Positions 20,255-31,736 of a stretch of 64,000 nucleotides of DNA are shown one piece after another. The position numbers were made by a program, and so were the translations under genes. Location of the stretch: NCBI GenBank assembly GCA_037974335.1, contig CM075760.1, positions 40,898,603 to 40,962,602 on the forward strand, read 5' to 3'. The notes below the pieces were generated by a model that was not told the DNA's origin, did no database searches, and was given only the letters and a program-made list of their open reading frames with translations. This DNA is from Prionace glauca (taxonomy: Eukaryota; Chordata; Chondrichthyes; Carcharhiniformes; Carcharhinidae). Numbering within the stretch: position 1 is the first letter of the stretch; the number at the start of each line of letters is the position of its first letter.

Positions 20255-20455
20255 GGGGAATTGGAACAACCTCGCCTGAAAATTCCTCTCCAAGACACTC
20301 ACAAACCTCTCTTGGACCACTCCTTTACTTACGCTGCGTCGGAGTCCAGGAACACCCTCCCTAAGAGCACGGTCGGTGTACCTACACTGCAGGTTCTGCA
20401 GCAATTGAATAAGGCGGTTCACCACCAGCTTACTGAATGCAATTAGCAATGGGGA
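20255..20455 (+). mobile_element. Non-LTR LINE, extreme 3' end
   Basis: Matches the last part of the LINE at 28795-29365: GGAACACCCTCCCTAAGAGC, GGTGTACCTACACTGCAGGT and GGCGGTTCACCACCAGCTTA, ending in GCAATGGGGAATAAATG. Confidence 0.75.
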
Positions 20456-20459
20456 ATAA

Positions 20460-21339
20460 ATGGGGGCCGAGGCAACGTCGCTTTCTTATCACAGAGTAAT
20501 TGTAAATATATTCCTCATTATATATGAATGAGATCTGGTGAATGAAATTATTAAATTGCAAATGGATGGTAATTGGTGAAAATAATTACGATCTTTCTGA
20601 ACTTTTTTTTATATTCTCCTTATTCGTATCATTAATTACTCAGCACTGTCTCAGTTCATGTCTAAGAAGTTGCTATATCAGTAAAACTGTGCGAGATACT
20701 GCCTCAGTTTTATTCTCCTTGACAATGTTATTTTTAAAACTGTTTCTTTCACGGGATATGGGTCTGATTGGAATTTGGCATTTGACCATCCCCACATGGC
20801 ACTCGGCACTAACACATTACTATTTTCTTGAACCAGGCCCCTGTTTATCTTAAAATACAGCCTGGCTCTGTTAATACTCTGCTAGACCAGAGCTCAGTTT
20901 ACATTGCACACGGCATTCTCTCTGGTTATGTAATATTTGATACTCACCCTATATATATTTCACTGTGGCAATTTTGTTCCTGCACTAACTATGCCTCTCT
21001 TTGAATTAGGTTTGTTTTACTTCACGGTTTTGTGAGAAGAAGAGATAATATGTTGGGATAAAAAAGATTGTTATCAGGCAAGATCCAGAAACGGGCAGTA
21101 TTGGATCACCAGTATTTTATTGTGCTGTAATTTTCTTTGTTTTTTTGTTCTTCATTGACAGTGAATGCTACACAGGACTTGATATCCACTTTCACTGCAG
21201 CCAGCAGAAGTAGATTTCAGATTTCTTTTCCAGTGTCCAAAATCTCATACGGTTTGTCCTTGCAGAAGGATGCAGAGAATTGTGTTCTCCCAGCCACTTT
21301 AATCATTACTGGCATTGACCAGTGCAGTAAAAACTGAGA
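20460..21339. other. Intergenic; nothing recognised
   Basis: AT-rich sequence with no gene, although the part from about 20870 shows early units of the degenerate family described at 21340. Confidence 0.4.
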
Positions 21340-21570
21340 CCATGTCTAATACAATATAAACGTGGATATGGACAATTGCATAAATAAGATTGCATCGACT
21401 TTGATACAAACAGAGAGAGATCTAAATTAATATAAACAGAGACAATGTCTCGTTTAATATAAACAGAAACATGGTGACATATCATATAAGCAGGGGCAGC
21501 GTCTAATGTAGTACAGACAGATAATATATCCAATTTATTATGTGCAAAGACAGACAACATAACATTCTAC
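21340..21570. repeat. Degenerate tandem repeat, about 35-40-bp period
   Basis: Repeated blocks like TAATATAAACAGAGACAATG, TAATATAAACAGAAACATGG and CATATAAGCAGGGGCAGC. The reverse-complement motif (CTCTGTTTATATTA) recurs at 37985-38160, 38570-38890 and 61680-62110, so this is a dispersed satellite of the locus. Confidence 0.65.
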
Positions 21571-22427
21571 ATGCAAGATAGAATGAGTTAGGGTCCAGTG
21601 GAAAATAAACGAAGGCATGGCTCATAATACGAGCTGACACAGGGTAAATTTACTGTAATATAAAGATAATGGTTCAATCCCCATGAAATTTGTAAAGACG
21701 GCCGACTCTCCCATCAAAATCTTACAGGACAGGAGTAACATGGGGTTCGCTGCAGAATGCAAAGTCCCCTCTGTACTGGCAAATTAATAACTCCTAAATC
21801 AGGAATAGCATGAGTGAGATGCAAAGAGAATCTCCCTCTAAACTATCCAATTCAAACGTTCTTACAACATTATACTGTCTATAAACAGAGTGAAACTCCG
21901 TCTATAAATCTGTTCAAACAAAATTAAGACAGAAAGAGCATGGACACTCTTCTATGTAAAAACTCTCCTGCACTCTTCCTTCCGAGATCCAGGAGGCAGG
22001 TTTAAATTAGTGTTAGGTATAGGGGAAAGAGCCGTCCACACAGTTCCACAAAACACATCCAGGCTAGGTACAGCAGAGATTCGATACGGATTAAATCTTC
22101 CCTGACAAAGATATATCAACCATTCATAAACCAGGAACAATGAGTTCAGACGCAGAGTAAATATTCCTCTACTCTGTCCAGTCAAATACTCCAAGGACAG
22201 GGACAACACCGGTTAAATATAGGGAAAGATTCCACATTGAATCCTTATCACCAGGTGGAACCGAGGTTAGGTGCAGAAGAAAATGTTTCAAGCATTTCAA
22301 GATCATTGATTTCTCAAGAGATCTTTTAGAGTAAATCTCAGTCATGGATTCCAATTTATTGAATTATATTCTGTTAGAAACCTGTACCTGTGGCTGAGAG
22401 AATACATTGGGAAAACATTGATTTTAT
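21571..22427. other. Intergenic; nothing recognised
   Basis: No gene. Possible very old units of the neighbouring degenerate repeat (CTATAAACAGAGTGAAACTC). Confidence 0.4.
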
Positions 22428-22498
22428 CGAGCCCGGGGCAGGCTCGAGGGGCTAGATGGCCTACTCCTGCTCCCATTTCTTACGTTCTTATGTTCTTT
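22428..22498 (+). mobile_element. CR1-like LINE tail
   Basis: Reads GGGCAGGCTCGAGGGGCTAG, ATGGCCTACTCCTGCTCCCA and TTCTTACGTTCTTATGTTC. Only the last 70 bases are present, a severe 5' truncation. Confidence 0.85.
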
Positions 22499-22499
22499 T

Positions 22500-23255
22500 G
22501 CTGTGGAGTGAAGACGATGAACCATCGTGGAGAGACAAGACGCAGAACCAGACAGGAGAAAGACAGAGAAAGAGATGAAACACAGGAGATGTTCTGTGTT
22601 TTCTGTGTCATTACATTTCGGGATCAGAGGGATTATTTCCTAATTCTGAACATAGATATCATCATGATATTTTTCCTCACATAACTGATGAATAAATAAT
22701 GTTGAAAAACAACCATTACTGAAATCCGTTGATTGATTTGCATGGTTGTCTCTATTTCTGTGTTGTGTTGGTGGGGAAATATTTGTTGTGTTTTTGTCAG
22801 TCAACAATCTCATTTGGAATTACTATTCTTGTATTTATTTACATAAATACCTCACTGTTTACAATGAAATGTTCATGACAGAAAAACCAGATAAACCGTC
22901 ACTTATTGATCAGTTTCAACTCAAAATAGCGATTTATTTTAAGAATTTTAACAGTTGGTTCAATATGAATAAAACTTTTTGAACATTCATAACTCCGGCT
23001 TGTACTTAACTACAATAAAATAAGACATTTCATTTCAGAATTAGTTCTGAAAGTTCTGATGTCACAATTAATAAAGCATCTGTGAACAGGCAGTTATTCC
23101 ACTGAACGTTAATCTGATTGAGGATTTAATCTGTTTAAACTAGACAAGTTAAATAAATAAAACAGATCTGATGTCTGAAATATTCCTCCACAAATAGTGA
23201 TCACACTCACACGAGGGAAGAATAAAAAATGTGGTTATCACGAAGAGATACAATT
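22500..23255. other. Intergenic; nothing recognised
   Basis: AT-rich, with a purine-rich patch (GGAGAAAGACAGAGAAAGAG) near 22554. No gene or RNA seen. Confidence 0.4.
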
Positions 23256-23258
23256 GTT

Positions 23259-23735
23259 TTTGCTCCCTCACAGGCGACAGGGAAGCGGGTTCGATTCTAA
23301 CATTGGGTGACTGTGTGTGGTTTTCACATTCTATCCATATCCATGTGAGTTTCCTCCCAGTGCTCCAGTTTCCTTCCACAGTCCCAGGATGTGCAGGTTA
23401 GGTGGATTGGCTGTGATAAATTGCCCCTTCGCGCCCAATGATGTGCAAAGTAGAATCATAGAATCCCTACAGTGCAGAAGTAGAGCATTTGGTTCATCAA
23501 GTCTGCTATCCGGCAGAGCATCCTTCCCAGGCCCAATGTAAATTGTCTATGCTAAATTTCCTGTTAGTGTCCAATAATGTGTAGGTTCGGGGGATTAGCC
23601 TGTGAATATGTGTGGTTGCCGGCATCGGATGAAAGCTTGCCTAGGTAGGATGCTCTGCTGGAGAGCCGCTGCAGAGTTATTGGACCGAATGACCATGTTG
23701 AACTGTAGGGATTCTATGATTTTATGCTTCTATGA
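23259..23735 (+). mobile_element. tRNA-derived SINE copies, rearranged
   Basis: A head with GGGTTCGATTC, body TTTCCTCCCAGTGCTCCAGT and GATGTGCAGGTTAGGTGGAT, then a reversed tail (ATCATAGAATCCCTACAGTG at about 23453) and a further plus-strand body and tail to 23735 (AACTGTAGGGATTCTATGAT). At least two copies are interleaved. Confidence 0.75.
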
Positions 23736-24441
23736 TCAGGCAGAGCAGTGATTATATTCACATTAATCTCAGCGATTCCAAAGTATTACAAATTATGGGG
23801 GAATTTGAATGTATAGAACATTTTACCCGACCTCATGTCGCCCCAAAGTTATTAAAACTCACTGAGGTACCTTTGCTGAATTTAGTCGCTGTTCTCATGT
23901 TGTAACTAACCAGGTAAGTTACGTACCACAAACTCCCACAAACCCGGTTGTGATAAATGGCCAACAAATTTGCGATTTTATTTGACAAATGAGGTTTTGG
24001 GTCGGACATTGGACAGGACAGATTTGCTGTTCATAATTATATCAAGAGATTTGACATCCTGGCATTGATGTTAAATACGAATCTGGTTCTCTCTCTCTCT
24101 GATGATACCCATTGAGATGCTGAGGAGCACTGTTGCTGTTTTAGTTTTAGATTTCCGGAATCTGCAGCAATTTGCACTGATTTTATTGAATCTCTGGATG
24201 CGAGCGTCACTGACAAAGTTAACATTAATTGGTGATTGTGAACCATCTTGCTGAAACCTGCCCTCTGGATGGGTGACTTTCCACTGCAGGTTTCATACAA
24301 CTGGGTGGCTTTCTCGGATATTTCAGTGGTGGTGAAGGGTTATTTTCATCACATGGAACTGGAGTCTGTGTAGGACAGACAGGGGAAAGATAGGAATACT
24401 CGGTTTATAGTTATTTGCAAAGAGAAGATGTTGTTTGAAGT

Positions 24442-24588
24442 ATAAAAACAATTCTGTGGATTCTGGAATTCAAACCCAAAGAGAAAATGCTGGAAAATCT
24501 CAGCAGGCCTGGCAATGTTTGTAAGGAGAGGGAACAGCTGACGTTTCGAGTCCAGATGTCCCGAGACTGTCCAGCAATTTCTCTTCAC
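24442..24588 (-). mobile_element. SINE-like insertion in the VH pseudogene
   Basis: The minus strand carries the same family as 20076-20200; on the plus strand it reads AAATGCTGGAAAATCTCAGC, AGGCCTGGCAATGTTTG and ACGTTTCGAGTCCAGATGTC. Flanking 12-base direct repeats mark the target-site duplication. Confidence 0.8.
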
Positions 24589-24841
24589 GTTGTTTTAAGT
24601 GTCTTTGGGTGGAATAAATTGATTCTGAATCTCTGGGGCGGAGGAATTGTGGGTTGATCCAAGACTATCAAACTGAAGGAGAGACTATAAACCCTATCAG
24701 GGACTGGTCGGACCCAGACCATCCAGTTGCTGCCCATATTGAACACTTTGTCTTTACAGCTCAGTCTCAGGGAGCCTCAGGGATGCCCGGTTTCTGCCTC
24801 TGGCTGAGTCAACACAACCTCCGATTCGACACTTTAAACAA

Positions 24842-25144
24842 AAGCTATGAAAAGAAAACGCAACTCACCCCGGACACACTCTCTCACCTTTTTCCATCAG
24901 GGACTAGGTAAAAACAAATTCTGAGGAGATTACAAACCGACTCAGAAACTATTTCTTTACAGCTGCAATCAGATTTTTGAATGGATCTACCTCGCATTAA
25001 ATTGATATTTTTCTAGACCCGAGCTATGACTGCAACATAATATTCTTCACTCTCTCCCTTCCTTCTCTATGCACGGTATGCTCCGTCTGTATAGTGCGCA
25101 AGACTGTGTACGAATGTGTGTGGTAATAATAAATCAAATAAAAT
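24842..25144 (+). mobile_element. Non-LTR LINE 3' end inserted in the VH pseudogene
   Basis: Reads CTCTCACCTTTTTCCATCAG, CAATCAGATTTTTGAATGGA, GTATGCTCCGTCTGTATAGT and ends AATAATAAATCAAATAAAAT, a tail typical of a shark LINE. Confidence 0.75.
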
Positions 25145-25594
25145 ATATCAAAAAACACCGAGGATTATTCCCAGTGAATTGATTGCTGACACTGGAATAT
25201 TCAAGAGACAGACTAGCACTGAGGCAGAAAGAGTGAGATCCATTGGAACGTCTCAGCTAGATCAAAAGGTGAAATTATATTTGAGCCTCTGTTATAGAGA
25301 GAAAAACAATTTGATTGTAAATCGAGTCCCTTAATGCTGCACCCCCTTTCACAAGAGAATAGAGGTAAGATGACATTACCTTATCAGAGTAAAAACGTCA
25401 GTCTGATTTGCACATTGCAGCATAAATATAATCCATTTGAACAATTATTATCGATTTATGTAACTAATTGCTGGGATGATTTTATTTCAGGTGTGGGTAG
25501 CCGTCACTGTAATTTGGGACTGGATACAAGAAGGAGGGAAGAAATGGCCTCATGTTATCAATCGGCAATTAATGCACAAACTTAACTAATGTTC

Positions 25595-25860
25595 TCAGGA
25601 CCCGACTTCGAATCCCACCACCACAGATGGTGGGATTTAAATTCAGTTAAAAAAAAGCATCTGGAAATAAGAATCCACTTATGGTCATGATATCATTGTC
25701 GATTGTGTAAAACCCTACCTGCTTCACTAATGTGTTTTAGAGAAGGGAATCTGCCGTCCTTACCTGGTCTGACCTATGTGTGATCCAAGAGCCACAGCAA
25801 TGTGATTGGCTCTCACTGCCCTCGGACAAGAAGTAGGCAATAAATTCTGATCAGTCAAAG
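25595..25860 (+). mobile_element. SINE-like repeat
   Basis: TTCGAATCCCACCACCAC head, GATGGTGGGATTTAAATTCA, CTGCTTCACTAATGTGTTTT and CTGCCGTCCTTACCTGGTCT, ending in GCAATAAATTCTG. Same family as 4225-4500. Confidence 0.8.
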
Positions 25861-26165
25861 GTGCCCATGTCCATAGAATCATTACAGAGCAGAAGAAGGC
25901 CTTTTGGCCTATCAGGCCCAAACCCGCAACATTCCCACCTCAGTCTATCCCCATCACCCCACGTATATTCCCTGCTAATTCTCCTGACACGATTGGACAA
26001 TTCATCATCGTGGATCAACCTAAGCGGCATATCCTTGAACAATGTGAGTAAATGAGAAAGCAATTGGAGAATATGCAGACTCCACACAGACAGACCCAAA
26101 CCGGGAGTTGAACCCGGGTCCCTGGCGCTTTGAGGCAGAAACCCTAACATATATGCCACTGTGAC
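25861..26165 (-). mobile_element. tRNA-derived SINE with inserted repeat
   Basis: On the plus strand it starts CATAGAATCATTACAGAGCA, reversed tail, and ends with GGGAGTTGAACCCGGGTCCC and GGCGCTTTGAGGCAGAAACC, reversed head. The middle (25930-26040) derives from a second repeat. Confidence 0.75.
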
Positions 26166-26259
26166 ATCCACAAATTAATTCAAAAAGGACAATCCTCATG
26201 TGATGCAATATTATACGTTAGATTTCCCCAACGGCTCCTTTACCCTGTGAAAATTAACA

Positions 26260-27735
26260 CTGAAAGAAAACTGGTGGACTTATAATTAATTGAGCTGACA
26301 GGGAAACATGACATCGACATCAACCTTTGACAGAGAATTTATAGAATCCGAATGGACACGGTGATCAGGAAAGTTCTTTGTCAACATCCAAATCACTGCT
26401 GCTCATTTTATTGGCCACCGGCTGTAGAACATTCACTGGTAGTGGGAACTCAGGATATTAGGATTTTGTGGATATTGCACAATATCACAAAAATAAATGT
26501 TTTGTCTTCCACTAAACCAGGCCGTTTCTTCACTCATTGGCAGCTATGAGAGCGACTGTTAAATAATCGAAATCAGATTGTGCTGGAAAACAGAACATGG
26601 TGCTGATCAGGGATAAGAGAGGTTGTCTTTTTAAAGAGGTGCAGAACGCTTAGAATATTCCAGGTATTCGCGCTTTTCAAGACAATTTTTGATTTTAATT
26701 TACTTTTAATTATTTTCATTTTGGGGCCATTGCACTGATCTCATTGGACTGAGGGGGTGGGGAGGTCAAATCTCTTCCTTGCAGATCATGAAGTTACTCA
26801 CAAAGTGGCTTTAATTGTTGGAAGGACATTTATTTGGAAGTTATACAAATGAAATAGCATCTGGCCAATTTACTCGTTCCCCATACTGTTTAATCACAGT
26901 GCAGCCCTTTAAAATATTTTCTAGGAAGGAATACCATTTAAAAACCTGTCTTTATTATGGGAATCAAGCATTTATTGTATAACTGGATAAGTCCCATTTT
27001 ATCCTTACATATTCGCGCTAATCTGTCCCACGCAGTATTTGGCAGCGGTCCAACCTGCTGCCAACTACCCCAAGATATTTACAGGAAGCATCTGACGGTG
27101 TTTGTTCAGTAAGTCAAAGATCTGTTTCCTCAGTACTGAATAGTTGGCTGCAAGCCAACTTCAAACTCTTAGCATTGTCAATAGAGCCTATTTATAAACA
27201 AATCTGCCCAGCAACAACTCGAGGCAACTTAATTATTATTTTTTAAAGCTGTAAACCTACATAAATGCTTCCCATTTCATTGGAAAAGAAAGCTACCCAG
27301 ATTCTCTGGCACCTTGTTAGTAACAATGATGATCTCTCCAACCCAACAATACACTGTGATGGATGGATAGAAATAAATACAGGCAGATTGTGAGAGTTGA
27401 TTCAGAGAGGTGATATATCTTATACTGCATAAATATGTAGGCTGGTGTTTTATTTCACTTTATTCTTCCACGGGACGTGGGGGGCCCTGGAAAGAACAAC
27501 ATTTATTTCCGGTATTTAATTCCTTTTCAGCTGAGTGGTGTGGTATTGCCCAGTTATATATATGGCGGTCCATCTTGAGTTACACCCTGCTGAGACCAAG
27601 TAGGGATGGTACATGTCCTTCACTGGGGAATCAGAGGGTTATCTCGTCGCTATCAGTATGAATCAAAATTTATTGATTGAATTCAAATTCCACCTGCTGC
27701 CATGGTCGGATTTAATCTCAATTTAATTTAATTTA
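26260..27735. repeat. Ig-upstream flank duplication, copy B
   Basis: Second copy of 17225-18500 with the same order and orientation. It lies on the far side of the VH pseudogene exactly as copy A lies beyond the intact VH, so V and flank were duplicated together. Divergence is high, with many substitutions and indels. Confidence 0.9.
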
Positions 27736-28305
27736 ATTCCAGAGATTCACCACCCTTTGAGTGCAGAAGTTGCTCCTCAACTCCATTCTAAACTGCCGCC
27801 CTCCCCCTTATCCTGAGGCTGTGCCCGCTTGTCCTGCTGTCCTTTCTGAGCGGGAAGAATCTCTCTACCTCTACCCTATCCATCCCCTTCATTATCTTAT
27901 GCGTCTCTATAAGATCCCCCCTCATCCTTCTAAATTCCAACGAGTACAGACCCAGTCTATTCAGCCTCTCTTCAAAGTTCAACCCCCTCATCTCTGGTAT
28001 CAGCCTAGTGAACCTCCTCTGCATTCCCTCCAAGGCCAAAATATCCTTCCACAAGTGCGGCGACCAAAACTGCACACAGTACTCCAGCTGCTGCCTCACC
28101 AGTGCCCTGTACAGTTGCAGCAAGACCTCCCCGCTTTTATATCCTATCTCCATCGCTATAATGGCCAGCATCCCATTCGCCTTCCTGATCACCTGCTGCA
28201 CCTGCAGACTGGGTTTTTGCGACTCATGCACAAGGACCCCCAGGTCCGTCTGCACTATAGCATGCTGCAGCTTTTCCCCCTAGAAATAGTAATCCCTCCC
28301 ACTAT
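27736..28305 (-). mobile_element. CR1-like LINE, C-terminal part of ORF2
   Basis: The minus strand reads VIRKANGMLAIIAMEIGYKS, YCVQFWSPHLWKDILALEGM and QRRFTRLIPEMRGLNFEERL, then RRMRGDLIETHKIMKGMDRV, over about 155 residues without a stop. Both ends are truncated. Confidence 0.92.
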
Positions 28306-28390
28306 TATTTATTTTTGAGAATTTGTTTATTTTTATTTATTTCTTTTTGTGAATTTTTACTATTTATTTTTGTGAATGGAGAATTATTGG
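28306..28390. repeat. AT-rich simple sequence
   Basis: Repeats of TTTATTTTTATTTATTTC and TTTTTGTGAAT between two retroelements. Confidence 0.6.
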
Positions 28391-29365
28391 TAATATTGGC
28401 GTCAGGCGATGACCATCTCCAAAAACGGGGAATCTGACCGTTGCCCCTTGTCACTCAATGATATTGCAGCACTGAATCAACAACTAACAACATCTTCGAG
28501 GTTACCATTGGCTAATCGCTGTGTTAGCTGGGTATATACATAGAACATAGAACATAGAACATAGAACAGCGCAGAACAGGCCCTTCGGCCCACGATGTTG
28601 CGCCGACCAGTTACAAAACAATGACCCACTAGCCTAAACCAATCCCTTTTCATCCATAAACCTATCCACAGATCTTTTAAACGCCCCCAAACTAGGTGCA
28701 TTTACAACCGCAGCTGGCAGGGCATTCCAGTCCCTCACCACCCTCTGGGTAAAGAACCTACCCCTGACATCTGTCCTATAACTACCCAGTTACATGCTCC
28801 AGCTGGAATATCAACTCAGCCTGCTGTGAGTAACCCACCCCCTAACTCCCCAAACCTGTGCACCACCTGCACGACACATATTAGGGGACAAAAATTGTTC
28901 TCTCCACTTACTTGAATAGATACAGTTCAAACAACATTCAAAAATCTTCATCCCATTCAGGCCAAAGCAACCGGCTTGACAGGAATAACATTTGCAAATG
29001 CTCACTCCCTGCACCACACAGAGCATCATTATGTACCATCTACAAGTTTCACTTCCGAACCTCACCAAGGCTCCTTAGGCAGCCACACGGTGGGTTGCCA
29101 TCTGCAAGGACAGGGGTAACAGTTACCAGGGAATACCACCTATAAATTCCCCTCCAAGTCAGTCATATACCTGATGTAGAAATGTATCATCCTTCCATCA
29201 CTGTCACGGGACCGAGATCCTAGAACTCCCTGTGTAACAGGACCGTATGGGTATCTACACCACAGGATCTGCAGCATTTCAGGAAGGTAGCTTACCACCA
29301 GTTTACTAAAGGCAATGAGGAATAGGCAACAAATACTGACTAGGCCAGCAACGCCCATATCCCTT
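28391..29365 (+). mobile_element. Non-LTR LINE, C-terminal half, interrupted
   Basis: Begins GATGACCATCTCCAAAAACG and GTTACCATTGGCTAATCGCT, is interrupted by a CR1 end at 28535-28790, resumes CAGCTGGAATATCAACTCAG, and ends TTGCCATCTGCAAGGACAGG ... CCAGCAACGCCCATATCCC. Same family as 35470-36205 and 10820-11165. The frame is broken. Confidence 0.85.
28535..28790 (-). mobile_element. CR1-like LINE 3' end nested in another LINE
   Basis: The reversed tail is (ATAGAAC)n (ACATAGAACATAGAACATAG), followed by GGCCCTTCGGCCCACGATGT and GCATTCCAGTCCCTCACCAC. Similar bases GCTGGGTATATACAT and CTACCCAGTTACAT flank it. Confidence 0.85.
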
Positions 29366-29738
29366 AAACTAAAACATCAACATATCAATGTTTATGAATG
29401 GATGATAACTAATGAACACAATTGGTCATCTTTGTAAATGTTTGGCAATTGATGAAAATAAATATCAACTTTCTGAACATTTATGACCTTCTTTTTCTCT
29501 GCCAGAAGATAAGTTCCATTCCACAGGAGATTCATGATTCAGAAACATCACACTATCCGAAGACAAGGCGGATAGAAGAGATGGCAACATCTGTAGGTGT
29601 GTCTCAATCATAACATTACGGGACAGGCCTTTGATAGGATGACAATTTTGTTACTCATCTGCTTGAAGACCGGGATTAAGCTGAAGCGCAGTGTTTTGTT
29701 TGTGTTGGGGTGATGGGTATCACCATGTATGGGTATGG

Positions 29739-29835
29739 GAACGTATGGGTATGGTATGTATAGAGATATGTATAGAGATATAGAGATATGTATAGAGATA
29801 TGATATGTATAGAGATATACATATCATACCCATAC
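29739..29835. repeat. ATAGAGATATGT microsatellite with inverted ends
   Basis: GTATGGGTATGGTATGTATA at the left is mirrored by TATACATATCATACCCATAC at the right, with (AGAGATATGTAT)n between them. The whole could fold as a hairpin. Confidence 0.8.
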
Positions 29836-29935
29836 ATTGGTGGATCTCAGTAAGACATTCGACACTAACATCAGGTCAGAGACTACAACATTTGGGGGAA
29901 CTAAGCTCTCCATCAAAAAATTCTCGGTCTCTTTT

Positions 29936-30645
29936 AAGAACATAAGAACATAAGAACATAAGAACATAAGAAATAGGAGCAGGAGTAGGCCATCTGGCCC
30001 TTCGAGCCTGCCCCGCCATTCAATAAGATCATGGCTGATCTGTCGTGACTCAGCTCCACCTTCCCGCCCTCTCCCCATAACCCTTAATCCCTTCTCTTAT
30101 CAAAAACCCATCAACCCGTTTCTTAAAAATATTTAGCGAGGCAGCCTCCACCACTTCAACGGGCAGAGAATTCCAGAGATTCACCACCCTTTGAGTGAAG
30201 AAGTTCCTCCTCAACTCTGTTCTAAACCGCCCCCCCTTTATCTTGAGGCTGTGCCCCCTAGTCCTACTGTCTTTTTTGAGCGGGAACAGTCTCTCCACCT
30301 CTATCCTATCCATCCCATTCATCATCTTATACGTCTCAATGAGATCTCCCCTCATTCTTCTAAACTCTAACGAGTACAAGCCTAGTTTATTCAGCCTCTC
30401 CTCATAGCTCAATCCCCTCAACTCCGGTATCAGCCGAGTAAACCTCCTCTGCACTCCCTCCAGGGCCAAAACATCCTTGCGCAGGTGCGGCGCCCAAAAC
30501 TGCACACAGTACTCCAGCTGCGGCCTCACCAATGCCCTATACAGCTGCAGCAAGACCTCCCTACTTTTATATTCAATCCCCTTCGCTATGAAGGCCAGCA
30601 TCCCATTCGCCTTCCTGACCACCTGCTGCACCTGCAAGCTATGAC
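29936..30645 (-). mobile_element. CR1-like LINE, C-terminal part and tail
   Basis: The minus strand gives about 195 open residues: MQVQQVVRKANGMLAFIAKG, YCVQFWAPHLRKDVLALEGV, LIPELRGLSYEERLNKLGLY, LRRNFFTQRVVNLWNSLPVE, then a 3' tail of TTCTTATG repeats. The well-preserved frame suggests a relatively young copy. 5' truncated. Confidence 0.95.
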
Positions 30646-30799
30646 ACAGAAAAGGACAATTTACAAAACAACTGATAGCCTCATGGACAACACTTAGGGT
30701 TGAATCAACCTCTCAAAAATTGTCCTCCTCAGTCATCAACAAATGTGAACTATGAAAAAAAGACACCAAACTAAAATGAATAGAACAAAGATCAAACAA

Positions 30800-31085
30800 C
30801 AACACAGCACGGGAAACAGGCCCTTCGGCCCAACGAGCCCGCGCCGCCATCTTAACAATGTGTTTTTCCTCCTCCACCCTTGACCCGTGTCTATGCTTAT
30901 GGTACCCCCATTGGAAACCAGATTAAGAGGAGAATAATTTAGGGACAATTTGTTGCACCAGTCAGCCTAATAACACTTCTTTGGGGTGTGGGAGGAAATC
31001 AGAGCACCCAGAGGAAACCCACGCAACCACAGGGAGAATGTGCATGCCCCTCGTTAGACAACGAGGTGGACCGACACCCCTGTGG
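30800..31085 (-). mobile_element. LINE tail and SINE fragments
   Basis: 30800-30985 contains CGGGAAACAGGCCCTTCGGC and CCAACGAGCCCGCGCCGCCA; 30986-31040 has GGTGTGGGAGGAAATCAGAG and GGAAACCCACGCAACCACAG, the reversed body of the tRNA-derived SINE. Confidence 0.7.
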
Positions 31086-31455
31086 AGTGAAAGAGAAAAA
31101 CATCAACACATGTAGCATTAGATTTCCAGTCACATCCCCAGGCTCTGATCCATATTTAAAACAGTCTCCTGTGACTCTCCATCCATATTTTCCTCATGTA
31201 TCTATCAAAGTAAACCTTAAACAATTCCAGCGTGCCTGCCTCCACCACCTTACTTGGCAGTGCATTCCATACCCCCACGACCCTCTGCGTGAAAAACCTC
31301 CCTCTAGCATCCAAATTATACCTCTCCCCCCTCACCTTAAGCCCGTGGCCTCTCGTGATATTTGTCTCCAATCTAAGAAAAAGCCTGCCACTCTTTACTC
31401 TGTCTATACCCTTCATTATTTTATACACCTCTATTAGATCCCCCCTCAATATCAA
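31085..31455 (-). mobile_element. CR1-like LINE, 3' fragment
   Basis: The minus strand reads LRGDLIEVYKIMKGIDRVKS, TRGHGLKVRGERYNLDARGR and FFTQRVVGVWNALPSKVVEA, the C-terminal portion of ORF2 in an open stretch of about 95 residues. Confidence 0.9.
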
Positions 31456-31459
31456 TAGT

Positions 31460-31660
31460 GTAGGGTCAATATTTTACACCAATCAGCCTAAGAGCTCATC
31501 TTTGGGGTGTGGGAGGAAACCGGAGCGCCCGGAGGAAACCCACGCATCCACAGGGAGAATGTGCAAACTCCCACAGACACAGGCCCAAATCCATGTATCT
31601 GCACAGCCAGCAGTGCTAGTCACTGAGCTGTTGCGGCGCCCATCTACCGGTCCAGGATCA
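31460..31660 (-). mobile_element. tRNA-derived SINE
   Basis: GGTGTGGGAGGAAACCGGAG, GGAAACCCACGCATCCACAG and GAATGTGCAAACTCCCACAG on the plus strand are the reversed SINE body. The head is degenerate at 31610-31650. Confidence 0.75.
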
Positions 31661-31736
31661 AGCACACACACCGACACGAAGTACTAGGCCACTCCCGGAA
31701 CCTCCAAGAGCAGCCCATGCACAACCCACCGTGTGC

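Larger units (their letters stand above)
24418..25250 (-). pseudogene. VH pseudogene, remnant of a second Ig cluster
   Basis: Matches the intact VH at 16235-16600 in the same orientation. Shared blocks include CAAAGAGAAGATGTTGTTTG (FR3), TCAGGGAGCCTC and GTTTCTGCCTCTGGCTGAGT (FR1), and leader-intron sequence GTGAATTGATTGCTGACACT. The V part is split by a SINE-like insertion at 24442-24588 flanked by near-identical copies of GTTGTTTGAAGT (24430-24441 and 24589-24600), and the FR1-to-leader junction is split by a LINE end at 24842-25144. The 3' end (Tyr-Tyr-Cys and RSS) and the leader exon are missing, and the residual frame has stops. Upstream lies the duplicated flank at 26260. Confidence 0.88.
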
